Shown in pieces: positions 9,205-17,130 of a stretch of 64,000 bases of DNA. Below the pieces are notes generated by a model. That model was not told where the DNA came from. It saw only the letters and a program-made list of their open reading frames with translations, and did no database searches. Origin of the DNA: Oscillospiraceae bacterium. Lineage in GTDB: Bacteria; Bacillota; Clostridia; Oscillospirales; Ruminococcaceae. The first letter of the stretch is position 1, and every line of letters starts with the position of its first letter. Both the position numbers and the translations under genes were made by a program. The DNA is taken from contig JAFXGY010000007.1 in assembly GCA_017536625.1 (NCBI GenBank), positions 1-64,000 of the forward strand, written 5' to 3'.

Positions 9205-10299
9205 ATGTCCGAAAAAATCAAAGCCGTGCTCAAAATTTTCGCGATGCTCATCGCCGCCGTGCTCATTTTTGCCGCTGCGTTTATCTGCTGGCTGACCTTC
9301 ACCGAATATAAACCCGCTCCTTCGGAACCGATTGAAATCGAAGGGCTGGATCCCCAAATCCTTGAAAAAGGGAAAAACATCCGCCTTTTAAGCTTCAATA
9401 TCGGATATTGCAACCTTGGGGAAGAATCGGATTTCTTCATGGACGGTGGAGAAAACATCCGCAACGGCGATAAGGAACTGGTGCAAAAAAATCTCGAAGG
9501 CGTTCTCGAAATAATCGACCGTGCCGATGCGGATATCATGCTTATTCAGGAAGCTGACGTAAAATCCACCCGAAGCTTCAATATGAACCAGGTGGTTTCC
9601 CTTGCCCAAAGCACCGAAGGCAATTCTGCCTTTGCCCCGAACTACGTCTGCGGTTTTGTTCCGTTTCCGTGGCCGCCCATCGGAAAAGTTGAAAGCGGAA
9701 TTATGACTCTTTCGCTTTTTGCCATGGAAGAAGCGGAAAGAATTTCTCTTCCCTGCCCTTTCAGCTGGCCCGTTTCCGCCGCAAATCTCAAGCGCTGCCT
9801 GCTTATAAGCAGGTATAATATTGAGGGAACGGAAAAACAGCTTGTAACCGTAAACCTCCACCTTGAAGCTTATGACGACGGCGAAGGGAAAATTGCCCAG
9901 ACAAAAATGCTTTGGGATATTCTTGAAACGGAATATGAAAAAGGCAATTATGTGGTTGCCGGCGGCGACTTTAACCAGACCTTCCCCGGAGCCATCGATA
10001 AATTCCCGCTTAAAGACCCGGATTTTTGGGCACCGGGCGTTCTTTCGGAAGATGATCTTCCCCGGGGCTGGCGCTATGTTTATGACGATTCTCTTCCCAC
10101 CTGCCGCCTTCTCAATAAGCCATATAATCCGGATGACGGTTCGGCGCAATATTACGTCATCGACGGGTTCATAATTTCCCCGAACGTGGAGCTTCTTTCC
10201 GCAAAAACCCTTGATTACGGTTTCAGATATTCGGATCACAGCCCGGTTCTTATGGAAATTTCGCTTAAAGAAAACGAATTGGAGAAAACAGAAAAATGA
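9205..10299 (+). CDS. Endonuclease/exonuclease/phosphatase family protein, membrane-anchored
   Basis: A 364-residue protein with an N-terminal hydrophobic anchor (about residues 8-32) followed by an EEP-fold domain that faces outward. Core motifs are LSFNIGYCN at the domain start, the metal-binding Glu in LIQEAD, the AGGDFNQTF motif and the terminal SDHSPVLMEI with the catalytic Asp-His. EEP proteins cleave phosphodiester or phosphomonoester bonds in nucleic acids, phosphoinositides or sphingomyelin; the substrate here is unknown. The start at 9205 has GGAGGA six bases upstream, whereas an earlier ATG lacks a site. The stop overlaps the start of the VanZ-like gene (ATGA), so the two are probably co-translated. 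Confidence 0.85.
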   Translation: MSEKIKAVLKIFAMLIAAVLIFAAAFICWLTFTEYKPAPSEPIEIEGLDPQILEKGKNIRLLSFNIGYCNLGEESDFFMDGGENIRNGDKELVQKNLEGVLEIIDRADADIMLIQEADVKSTRSFNMNQVVSLAQSTEGNSAFAPNYVCGFVPFPWPPIGKVESGIMTLSLFAMEEAERISLPCPFSWPVSAANLKRCLLISRYNIEGTEKQLVTVNLHLEAYDDGEGKIAQTKMLWDILETEYEKGNYVVAGGDFNQTFPGAIDKFPLKDPDFWAPGVLSEDDLPRGWRYVYDDSLPTCRLLNKPYNPDDGSAQYYVIDGFIISPNVELLSAKTLDYGFRYSDHSPVLMEISLKENELEKTEK

Positions 10300-10835
10300 C
10301 AGAAATATCTTTTCTTTCTGTGCAGATTTTTATAACCGCAATCTGGGTAATCGCAAGGGCGGCTGTCTGCATAAAAAAACAGAAGTTTGATTTTCGTCGG
10401 GAACTTCAGCTTCTTCTTGTTTATATCTGCATAATGGTAATTGCCCGCATGACGTTTTTTCCTTTCGCAAAAATCGAAGGAAAAGTTCAACCCCTTCTTT
10501 TAGATTCACATAGGATTTTCTCCCCAAGAATAAATCTCGTTCCCTTCGTGAATCTTTTCAGTTACGAAAATCTTCGTGATGCACTTCTCAATCTCATCGG
10601 AAACACAGCAATGTTTATTCCTGTCGGAATAATCTGGCCGGCAGTTTTCAAAAAACTTGACAGCCACAAAAAGGTTATTGCTTCGGGTTTTTGTTTTTCG
10701 CTGATTATCGAACTCCTCCAGCTCCTGTTCTTCGACAGAGTAAGCGATATTGATGACCTTTTTCTCAACACTTTCGGGTTCGCCATCGGTTACGGAATTT
10801 TTCTTTTATGCAAAAAAATATCCGCTTCAAAATGA
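10296..10835 (+). CDS. VanZ-like family membrane protein
   Basis: A 179-residue protein with about five hydrophobic segments. The VanZ-domain landmarks are visible: an early ARMTFFPF motif, the INLVPF block at about residues 72-77, NLIGNTAMFIPVG in the middle, and the late IELLQL...SDIDDLFLNTFG motif. VanZ relatives are linked to low-level teicoplanin resistance or envelope changes, but most are uncharacterised. The gene overlaps the EEP gene by four bases. Its stop codon lies inside the terminator hairpin. Confidence 0.88.
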   Translation: MTEISFLSVQIFITAIWVIARAAVCIKKQKFDFRRELQLLLVYICIMVIARMTFFPFAKIEGKVQPLLLDSHRIFSPRINLVPFVNLFSYENLRDALLNLIGNTAMFIPVGIIWPAVFKKLDSHKKVIASGFCFSLIIELLQLLFFDRVSDIDDLFLNTFGFAIGYGIFLLCKKISASK

Positions 10836-10841
10836 AGCGGA
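10819..10841. terminator. Bidirectional terminator between vanZ-like and DtxR-like genes
   Basis: Stem ATCCGCTTC/GAAGCGGAT with T runs on both strands. The VanZ stop codon (10833-10835) is within the hairpin. Confidence 0.85.
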
Positions 10842-10845
10842 TTTT

Positions 10846-11217
10846 TTATTTTGCTATTTCTTCAAAATGTTCTTTCATGCAGCGGAAGGTTTCTTCCGAA
10901 AGGTCGTGTTCGATTTTGCAGGAATCTTCAAGGGCTGTTTTTTCCGAAACTCCGATTGCCATAAGGAATTTCGAAATCACGATATGCCTTTCATAAACGC
11001 TTTCGGCGATAGCTCTTCCTTTTTCGGTAAGGGTTATAAGATAATCCTCGTCCATATTGATATATCCGTTTTCGCGGAAGTTCTTCATGGCAACGCTTAC
11101 TGTGGGCTTTGAATGCCCCAGCTCATTGCAGATATCAATGGAGCGGACATAACCGTTTCGCTTCTGGATCACAAGTATGGCTTCGAGGTAATCTTCCCCG
11201 GACTGTCTTATCTGCAC
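10846..11217 (-). CDS. DtxR/MntR-family metal-dependent repressor
   Basis: A 123-residue two-domain regulator. The N-terminal winged helix-turn-helix (residues about 5-62, with LGHSKPTVSVAMKNF as recognition region) is followed by the dimerisation domain. Probable metal ligands by alignment from memory are Asp9 and Glu12 (as in MntR), His78, and the cluster Cys100, Glu103, His104. The last three match the Cys-Glu-His spacing of DtxR/IdeR, where MntR has a Glu, so the site is mixed. There is no SH3-like third domain. It likely represses iron or manganese uptake genes when the metal is plentiful, but no such transporter adjoins it. A promoter-like element lies at 11254-11282. Confidence 0.88.
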   Translation of the reverse strand: MQIRQSGEDYLEAILVIQKRNGYVRSIDICNELGHSKPTVSVAMKNFRENGYINMDEDYLITLTEKGRAIAESVYERHIVISKFLMAIGVSEKTALEDSCKIEHDLSEETFRCMKEHFEEIAK

Positions 11218-11253
11218 AAAAATCCGCTCCTTTCCGTTTTTCGCTATATGCTT

Positions 11254-11282
11254 ATCTTACTATAAAAGCAAAAAATTTGCAA
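11254..11282 (-). promoter_or_regulatory. Possible promoter of the DtxR-like gene
   Basis: Minus strand TTGCAA (11277-11282), a 17-bp spacer and TAAGAT (11254-11259), about 37 bp before the start codon. Confidence 0.45.
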
Positions 11283-11429
11283 CCGGATTTATTTTTTAAC
11301 AAGGGTTGATTTTTTCAAAATTAGCGGTGCAAACAGGTTTTTCAGTATGTTTTTCATGAATGTAAAACAGTTTTGATGGCAAAAAAATCTTCTTTCGGAT
11401 AAAATCAGATGCAGGGAGGAATGTTTTTT

Positions 11430-12014
11430 ATGGAAATCGGAAAACAAATCAAAAAACACCGCATGGCGCTCGGACTTTCGCAGGACGAATTTGCCGATAA
11501 AATTTTCGTCACGCGCCAAAGCGTTTCCAACTGGGAAAACGACAAAAACTATCCGGATATCAACAGTCTTGTTCTTATGGCGGAGGTTTTCGGAATTTCT
11601 CTTGATTCTTTGGTAAAAAGGGATATTGAAATTATGAACGAAAAAATAAAAAAAGAGGATATAGAATATCTTAACAAAGCGAACCGAAGGCTTACCCTTG
11701 CTTTTGTTTGGGATTTTTTCATGCTTGTGCCGATGCTGAAGCTTTTCGGAATCTGGGGTGCGGTGATTTTCGGCATTGTTTTTATTCTTGGATTTATCGA
11801 AGCAGTAAAAATCGAAAAATACAAAAAACAGATGGATATTCAGACTTATAAAGAAATAAACGCCTTCATGGAAGGAAAACGCCTTGATGAAATTGAAAAA
11901 GAGCGTGAAAAAGCAAAGCGCCCCTATCAAAAAATTCTTCTTGCCATGGGCTGCGCCGCCGCGGCTTTTCTTCTCACCTATCTTATGGCGATGATTTTTC
12001 GGCTTGAAATCTGA
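11430..12014 (+). CDS. XRE-family regulator with two membrane segments
   Basis: A 194-residue protein. The N-terminal Cro/C1-type helix-turn-helix covers about residues 1-60 (LSQDEFADKIFVTRQSVSNW). After a short charged linker come two hydrophobic segments (about 92-120) and a third near the C terminus (about 170-190), so this regulator is probably tethered to the membrane. A charged coiled-coil stretch (LDEIEKEREKAK) lies between. The start at 11430 is supported by GGAGG; an ATG seven codons earlier overlaps that site. It shares its plan with the next gene and with the one at 40551. Target genes are unknown. Confidence 0.82.
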   Translation: MEIGKQIKKHRMALGLSQDEFADKIFVTRQSVSNWENDKNYPDINSLVLMAEVFGISLDSLVKRDIEIMNEKIKKEDIEYLNKANRRLTLAFVWDFFMLVPMLKLFGIWGAVIFGIVFILGFIEAVKIEKYKKQMDIQTYKEINAFMEGKRLDEIEKEREKAKRPYQKILLAMGCAAAAFLLTYLMAMIFRLEI

Positions 12015-12029
12015 ATGTTACATAAAGTT

Positions 12030-12074
12030 GCGGCCTTTGTAAAGCAAAAGTTATTGCTGCAAAGGCCGCTTTTT
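12030..12074 (+). terminator. Terminator after the first membrane XRE gene
   Basis: Long stem GCGGCCTTTG/CAAAGGCCGC with a 20-base loop, then TTTTT. Confidence 0.8.
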
Positions 12075-12106
12075 GATAGAATATCCTCAGAAATGGGGTG
12101 TTTTTT

Positions 12107-12673
12107 ATGACCTTTGGTGAAAAGCTTTTTGACCTTCGCAAAAGCCAAAAATTTTCGCAGGAAGAACTTGCGGAAAAACTCGGCGTCACCCGCCAGGCTG
12201 TTTCCCGCTGGGAAAACGGCGAAACCATGCCGGATTCGCCAAATCTTCTGGAAATATGCAATCTTTTCGGCGTTTCCGCGGATTATCTTCTGCGCGATGA
12301 TATCACCCTTCCGAAAATCGAAGCGGAGAAAACCGAACCGAAAACAGAAAAGAAAAACAAAATATTTCTATTTTATATATTCGGGATTTTCGGAATGGCT
12401 GTTCTGCTTTATGCAATCGCTCTTTCTGATCTTGATATTTTTTACTGGCTTGCGGGGACGGTTTTTCTTGCGGCGGGAATTTTCACTTCCGTTTTATATT
12501 TAAAAGGCAAAATCCCCGAAAAAACAAAAAGTCCATTATATCTTATTGCTTCGGTTTTGTTTTTTGTTTCTGCGGCAATCGGAATTTCTTCCGGAATGAA
12601 CTATTTACTCCTTCTCAGCCTTCTTGAAATTCCGGTCGGAGTAATCCTTCTTCTCATCTATATCCATAACTGA
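12107..12673 (+). CDS. XRE-family regulator with C-terminal membrane domain
   Basis: A 188-residue protein with a Cro/C1-type helix-turn-helix at residues about 3-62 (FSQEELAEKLGVTRQAVSRW), a lysine/glutamate-rich linker at about 75-90, and four hydrophobic segments to the C terminus. It is a relative of the proteins at 11430 and 40551, differing mainly in the membrane part. The preferred ATG at 12107 follows a modest GGGGTG site; an ATG three codons earlier is less well spaced. It is transcribed separately from the upstream XRE gene because a terminator intervenes. Confidence 0.8.
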   Translation: MTFGEKLFDLRKSQKFSQEELAEKLGVTRQAVSRWENGETMPDSPNLLEICNLFGVSADYLLRDDITLPKIEAEKTEPKTEKKNKIFLFYIFGIFGMAVLLYAIALSDLDIFYWLAGTVFLAAGIFTSVLYLKGKIPEKTKSPLYLIASVLFFVSAAIGISSGMNYLLLLSLLEIPVGVILLLIYIHN

Positions 12674-12713
12674 ACATCTGTAAGTTCGCTGCGTTCTTTT
12701 TTTTACGCATACG

Positions 12714-12749
12714 AAAAGCCCGCCGTTTTTTGAATCGGCGGGCTTTTTT
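12714..12749 (+). terminator. Terminator after the second membrane XRE gene
   Basis: Stem AAAAGCCCGCCG/CGGCGGGCTTTT followed by T residues on the plus strand. It may also stop the converging dehydrogenase transcript, with a shorter T run. Confidence 0.8.
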
Positions 12750-12793
12750 ACCGGGCAAATTGGGAGCTTTGCCCTTTTCGGCTAATTAAGGAA

Positions 12794-13819
12794 TCAGCAA
12801 TAATTTTCCATCGGGAAGGTGAGATATTTGATTTCGTCGAGCTGGTCAACGGTTACAACGCCTGCGGGAGCGTTGAGAACATCGGGAATTCTGTTTACGA
12901 TGGTTGCGCAGGTATGCTCAACGGTTGCGGGTTTGACAACGTGGAATTCAACATCGGGTTCGCCGGTGATTTTCCAGTCGCACATATCGCCGTCATCGGG
13001 TCCGTAAACTTTGCCGATGCACTGGGTTTCGATAACCGGTCCCTGGAAGGTTTCGGTGGTAACTACTGCTGCCATACCGATGCAGTTGCCTTTGGGGATA
13101 ACTTTGCCCATGGTTTCGGAATAAAGGTCGGAATCATAGAAATAAGGAACGCATTTCTGGCTGTTGGATTTAACAGTCCAGCCGAATTTGGAAGCGAGAG
13201 ATTCGTTGGAAGACCAAACGTAGGAAGGTTCAAGAACTTCGGGATGAGCGATCTGTTCTTCGAATTCTTCGGGGGTAAGGCCAACGCCGTGTGCTTCTGC
13301 AAGAGCAAGACCGTAATCTTCTACGTTATAGGAAACAGCGCCTTCGATTTTGGTGATTTTTTCGCAGCCGCCTGCTACCATTCCAACCATGTTTACCCAG
13401 AAGATATCTTCCATACCGGAACCGACGAAAGTGCAGTTGTTTTCTTTTGCGATAACGTCGAGTTTATTGGTAAGTTCGGGGCTGGTGCTCCAGCTGCCGG
13501 TGGATTCTTCGCAGGTGGTGATTACATTGATTCCTCTGGAGAGGCATTTTTCGAAATGATCATAGCAGTCGCTTACGAGGGAGAAAAGGGTTACAACAGC
13601 GATATCTGCGTCGCAGTTATCAAGAACTTCGTCTGCATCGGATTTGATGGTAACGCCGGTTTTTACGCCGAGTTCAGCAAAATCGCCGATATCCATGCCA
13701 ACTACTGCGGGGTCAACGTCGATTGCGCCGACGATCTGTGCGCCTTTTTCATAAAGGTAACGGATGATGTATTTTGCCATCTTGCCGCAGCCATACTGTA
13801 CTACTTTAACTTTTTCCAT
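12794..13819 (-). CDS. 2,4-diaminopentanoate dehydrogenase-like NAD(P)-dependent amine dehydrogenase
   Basis: A 341-residue cytosolic oxidoreductase. The N-terminal Rossmann fold has a [13 protein letters not shown] dinucleotide loop (about residues 9-21) and an acidic end to strand 2 (GAIDVDP). The C-terminal half matches the dihydrodipicolinate-reductase-like/diaminopentanoate dehydrogenase family, in which Ord of ornithine-fermenting clostridia oxidises 2,4-diaminopentanoate. The other genes of the ornithine pathway (oraS, oraE, ortA, ortB) are not nearby, so the substrate here may differ. Codon bias is strong, suggesting high expression. The gene lies directly behind a MerR regulator and has a 19-bp-spaced promoter with a MerR-type dyad (13855-13885), so it is probably induced by that regulator's ligand. 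Confidence 0.8.
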   Translation of the reverse strand: MEKVKVVQYGCGKMAKYIIRYLYEKGAQIVGAIDVDPAVVGMDIGDFAELGVKTGVTIKSDADEVLDNCDADIAVVTLFSLVSDCYDHFEKCLSRGINVITTCEESTGSWSTSPELTNKLDVIAKENNCTFVGSGMEDIFWVNMVGMVAGGCEKITKIEGAVSYNVEDYGLALAEAHGVGLTPEEFEEQIAHPEVLEPSYVWSSNESLASKFGWTVKSNSQKCVPYFYDSDLYSETMGKVIPKGNCIGMAAVVTTETFQGPVIETQCIGKVYGPDDGDMCDWKITGEPDVEFHVVKPATVEHTCATIVNRIPDVLNAPAGVVTVDQLDEIKYLTFPMENYC

Positions 13820-13854
13820 GAGAATTACTTCCTTTCTGTTTTTTCATTAACACC

Positions 13855-13885
13855 ATTATAATCTCTAAGGCAGGGTGAGAGTCAA
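13855..13885 (-). promoter_or_regulatory. MerR-type promoter with 19-bp spacer and operator
   Basis: Minus strand TTGACT (13880-13885) and TATAAT (13855-13860) are separated by 19 bp. The spacer region holds the dyad CTCTAAGGCAGGGTGAGAG (13863-13881), 16 of 19 identical to a site before merR. A long spacer containing the operator is the hallmark of promoters activated by MerR proteins. Confidence 0.8.
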
Positions 13886-13912
13886 GAGGTTTTTGTTAAA
13901 AATTTATTAATT

Positions 13913-14752
13913 TCAGCGGAATGCCACCGGAACCTGGAGCCTTAAGAACATTCCTCTTTTTTCGTCATCAAAAACGCTGAATTCCGTAAGAACTTCGCAG
14001 ATATAATCCCCCGCTACCTTATAATTATTCTCTTCGCAGTATTCCAGAAGGCGTTTTGCATATTCCGCTTCCTCATCAAAGCTATCAAGATAGATGCAGA
14101 CATACATTCCGCTTTCGATCCGCTTTATATTTTCGCCCTGCGGAAATTCATCATCCACAAGAACGAAGATTTCGTCGGATTCAAGCCTTCCTTCAAGGAA
14201 GCTTTCTTTTTTCATGGTGGTTCCGGCGTTGCAGTAATAAATCTGCGGCAGATTATGCTTGATAAGGCTGTTTTTCAGCTTTTTAAGCTCGTTTTCATAA
14301 ACCTCTATGCCGTAATCATAAAAATTCATGCTGGTCGGCACGGAATAAATTTTTCTGTGGGGAATATATTCGATGGTTATCATTCCGATGCTCGGGGATT
14401 TGCGATAGCGTTCAAGGCTTTCGATGGTGCGGGAAATTGCCGCAAGCTGAAGGTTAAGGTTCGCCATCTGCTCCTTTACCTGTTTTTTCCGGCGGATGAG
14501 AATGGATTCAATAAGCTTCGTATCCCCGCTTTCAAGCACTTCCTTGATTTCCTTGAGTTCCATGCCGAGAGCCTTCATATACTGAATCATATCGAGCCTT
14601 GCGTTCTGGCGGATGTTATAATAGCGGTATCTGCTTTCTCCGTCAATATAGCAGGGTTTGATAAGGCCTATTTCATCATAAAGCCGAAGGGTCGAAACGG
14701 AAATATTGTTTATTTTAGCCATTTCTCCGATGCTGAGAAGTTCGCTTTTCAT
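13913..14752 (-). CDS. MerR-family regulator with GyrI-like effector domain
   Basis: A 279-residue BmrR-like activator. The N-terminal winged helix-turn-helix (LSIGEMAKINNISVSTLRLY onward, residues about 6-75) is followed by a long dimerisation helix (about 80-120) and a C-terminal GyrI-like effector-binding domain (about 125-279). BmrR relatives bind amphipathic or cationic small molecules there. The gene stands immediately upstream of the dehydrogenase gene on the same strand. A 19-bp dyad between its own promoter region and ribosome site (14771-14789) matches the operator before the dehydrogenase, indicating autoregulation plus control of the neighbour. The ATG at 14752 follows GGAGGTG. 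Confidence 0.9.
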   Translation of the reverse strand: MKSELLSIGEMAKINNISVSTLRLYDEIGLIKPCYIDGESRYRYYNIRQNARLDMIQYMKALGMELKEIKEVLESGDTKLIESILIRRKKQVKEQMANLNLQLAAISRTIESLERYRKSPSIGMITIEYIPHRKIYSVPTSMNFYDYGIEVYENELKKLKNSLIKHNLPQIYYCNAGTTMKKESFLEGRLESDEIFVLVDDEFPQGENIKRIESGMYVCIYLDSFDEEAEYAKRLLEYCEENNYKVAGDYICEVLTEFSVFDDEKRGMFLRLQVPVAFR

Positions 14753-14770
14753 ATCTGCACCTCCAAAAAA

Positions 14771-14789
14771 CTCTAAAGCAGCATGAGAG
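14771..14789. promoter_or_regulatory. MerR operator in the merR leader
   Basis: CTCTAAAGCAGCATGAGAG is an interrupted dyad 16 of 19 identical to the one at 13863-13881. It lies just before the merR ribosome site. A possible promoter, TTGAAA (14838-14843) and TATGAT (14813-14818), lies upstream, so bound regulator would sit downstream of the transcript start and probably repress. Confidence 0.7.
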
Positions 14790-14860
14790 TTTTGCGGGAA
14801 TTATCCTTTGTTATCATATTAACATATTTTTCGGCAATTTCAAGCAAATTATGTAAAAAA

Positions 14861-14884
14861 ACGGCAGGAGAAAACTCCTGCCGT
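14861..14884 (-). terminator. Terminator of the rimP-truB operon
   Basis: Minus-strand stem ACGGCAGGAG/CTCCTGCCGT followed by eight T residues, just after truB. Confidence 0.9.
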
Positions 14885-14889
14885 GTGTT

Positions 14890-15789
14890 TTATTTATCTG
14901 TATTAAGCATTTTGCGAAGCTTAAGTTCGTTTTCTTCCTCGTCCATAAAGGATATCCCGAGGAGCATTCCTTCTTTATCGAAAACAGCGATATTTCCGGG
15001 AATGCCGCCCCAGCCTCTCTTTTCGAGTTCAAGGGGCACTCCGCTTCGGTAAAGTCTTTTATCGAAATCCGAAAGAACAAGCCGCGGAAGGCCCTCAAAA
15101 AGCCTTTCAACGGGCATAAGATGTTCCTCAAAGGTTCCTTCCCTCATCATTTCCTCGATATCCCCGATGGTATAACATTCGGAAATATCAAATCCCGCCG
15201 CCATGGTGCGCTCCAGCGCGCTCATGGAAGCACCGCAGCCGAGCTTTTCGCCCATATCATTGATAAGGGTGCGGATGAAAGTTCCCTTTCCGCAGGAAAC
15301 TTCGATTCTTGCGATCTGAGCATGCTCATCGAATTCAAGAAGTTTTATATCATAAACCTCTATCTCTTTTTGAGCACGCTCGATGGTTTTTCCTTCTCTT
15401 GCAAGGTCATAAAGAGGCCTTCCGTTGATTTTTACCGCGGAATACATCGGCGGGGTCTGCATCTGCCTTCCGATGAAGCCGGAAATCACGTGCTCAAACT
15501 CTTTTTTCGAAACATGACTTTCCTTTTCTTCAAGCACGCACCCGGTGGTATCCTGGGTATCTGTTACAATGCCGAATTTTATATCCGCCACATAGCGTTT
15601 ATCCTCGTTTGGAAGAATATCGCAGCATTTTGTTGCTCCGCCGAAGAAAAGCGGCAAAACCCCCGTTGCCATCGGGTCAAGGGTTCCGGAATGGCCGATT
15701 TTTCGGGTTTTCACAACCCCTCTCAGCTTTCCGATAACGTCAAAGGAAGTAAAACCCGCCGGCTTTTTCACCGGAAGGATCCCCGTCAT
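14890..15789 (-). CDS. truB: tRNA pseudouridine-55 synthase
   Basis: TruB converts U55 in the T-loop of tRNAs to pseudouridine. The 299 residues are the usual length. The catalytic aspartate is Asp38 in GHSGTLDPMATG, and the later KRY, PMYSAVK and CGKGTFIRTL motifs of the family are present. A PUA-like C-terminal region follows. The start overlaps the stop of nrnA by four bases (ATGA), so the two are translationally coupled. It is the last gene of the rimP-nusA-infB operon. Confidence 0.97.
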   Translation of the reverse strand: MTGILPVKKPAGFTSFDVIGKLRGVVKTRKIGHSGTLDPMATGVLPLFFGGATKCCDILPNEDKRYVADIKFGIVTDTQDTTGCVLEEKESHVSKKEFEHVISGFIGRQMQTPPMYSAVKINGRPLYDLAREGKTIERAQKEIEVYDIKLLEFDEHAQIARIEVSCGKGTFIRTLINDMGEKLGCGASMSALERTMAAGFDISECYTIGDIEEMMREGTFEEHLMPVERLFEGLPRLVLSDFDKRLYRSGVPLELEKRGWGGIPGNIAVFDKEGMLLGISFMDEEENELKLRKMLNTDK

Positions 15790-16745
15790 AAGGCTTCCTC
15801 CCCAAGAGCTTCTGCAACAATTTTGAGCACGGTTTTCTTCGCGGTTTCAAGGTCGCCTTCAACAAAGCACCCCGCGGCACAGCGATGACCGCCGCCGCCG
15901 AGCTTTCCGCAAATTGCGGAAGCGTCGATTTCTTCCCCGGTGCGGACGGAAATTTTATATCCGTTATCACGAAAGCGGAGTGTAAGACCGATTTCCACCC
16001 CTTCGATTTCTCTTGTCATAGCCGGAACGCCTTCCAGTTCGGATTCAAGGACACCGGTTCTTTCGATCATCTCTTTGGTAAGGGAAATAACGGCACAGCG
16101 GTTTCCGAAATAAAGTTCCGTTCCGTTAAGAACTTCTCTTTCGATGGCAATTCTCGAAAAAGATTTTACCTCGAAGTTAAGGCGGTTTATCATTACAAAA
16201 TCGCAGCCTGCTTTAAACATTCTTCCCGCAACCGCATGGGTGTGACCGGTGGTGTTGGAATAGCGGAAGCACCCGGTATCGGTGGAAACACCGGTATAGA
16301 TGCAGTCCGCAATGAGCTTCGTAAGCTCCGCTTCCTCGAATCCGTAGCAGATATCTTCGATTATTTCGCAGTTTGCCGCGGCGGAATCGCGCACAAGCCA
16401 GTTTTTTGCATAATGCTTATTGGAACCGTGGTGGTCGATGCAAAGATCGACCTTTCCGCGGTATTTATCAAGGTTTTCGCCGAAAAGCTGTTCATCGGCA
16501 ATATCGACCGCGACTATGGCTTTTGGTTCAAAATCCTCCGGCTTATATTCAAGGAGCATATATGAATACTGTGCAGGGATTTTATCGTGACATTCGATTC
16601 TGCTTCTTTTGCCAAGCTGGGCAAGGATATAGTGAAGCGCAAATGCACTTCCAAGGGTATCGCCGTCCGGATTGCGGTGGCTGAGAATCACGATATCGTC
16701 CATTTCACGAAGAATCTCGCAGCACTGCTGAACATTTATTTCCAT
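15786..16745 (-). CDS. nrnA: DHH-family bifunctional oligoribonuclease/PAP phosphatase
   Basis: A 319-residue DHH-DHHA1 protein that degrades short oligoribonucleotides and dephosphorylates 3'-phosphoadenosine 5'-phosphate in Firmicutes lacking Orn. Metal motifs are HRNPDGDTLGSA near the N terminus, a central VAVDIAD, and DHHGSNKHYA. The C-terminal DHHA1 motif GGGGHRCAAGC is intact. The ATG at 16745 has AGGAG nine bases upstream; one two codons earlier is only three bases from it and is less likely. Its place between rbfA and truB is the common Clostridial arrangement. Manganese dependence is family knowledge. Confidence 0.93.
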   Translation of the reverse strand: MEINVQQCCEILREMDDIVILSHRNPDGDTLGSAFALHYILAQLGKRSRIECHDKIPAQYSYMLLEYKPEDFEPKAIVAVDIADEQLFGENLDKYRGKVDLCIDHHGSNKHYAKNWLVRDSAAANCEIIEDICYGFEEAELTKLIADCIYTGVSTDTGCFRYSNTTGHTHAVAGRMFKAGCDFVMINRLNFEVKSFSRIAIEREVLNGTELYFGNRCAVISLTKEMIERTGVLESELEGVPAMTREIEGVEIGLTLRFRDNGYKISVRTGEEIDASAICGKLGGGGHRCAAGCFVEGDLETAKKTVLKIVAEALGEEAL

Positions 16746-16769
16746 ATTCATTTTCTCCTTTCCTATAAA

Positions 16770-17117
16770 TTATTCTTCCCCGATTTCGCGAAGAATCTTC
16801 TGGATTCCTGCGCTGTATTCGATGGAATCATCCGGAATAAAGTGAAATTCCGGAACTTTGCGAAGTTCAAGCCGCAGCATAACTTCGCGGCGGATAAATC
16901 CGCCCGCTTTGGTAAGGACTTTTACGGCTTCCTTTGCCTTTTCCATACCTTCAAGGGAGCTTATATATACTTTGCAGTGGGAAAGATCGTTGGTAAGTTC
17001 GATTCTTACGACGCTTATCATACCTCCGGAAATTCGGGGATCTTTCATGCTGCGGAGGATATCCATCAGCTCGCGGCGGATATCCTCGCTGGTTCTGTTA
17101 AGTTTAAATCCTGCCAT
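16770..17117 (-). CDS. rbfA: 30S ribosome-binding factor A
   Basis: RbfA binds the pre-30S subunit near helix 1 of 16S rRNA and helps final maturation, especially in the cold. The protein has 115 residues from the ATG at 17117, a normal length, and shows the KH-like family landmarks RTSEDIRRELMDILR, DPRISGGMISVVRIELTNDL and the late LRKVPEFHFIPDDS. An upstream in-frame ATG (17153) would overlap infB heavily and lacks a good site, while GGAGGAA precedes 17117. It sits 13 bases after infB in the operon. Confidence 0.95.
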   Translation of the reverse strand: MAGFKLNRTSEDIRRELMDILRSMKDPRISGGMISVVRIELTNDLSHCKVYISSLEGMEKAKEAVKVLTKAGGFIRREVMLRLELRKVPEFHFIPDDSIEYSAGIQKILREIGEE

Positions 17118-17130
17118 ATTTCCTCCGGGT

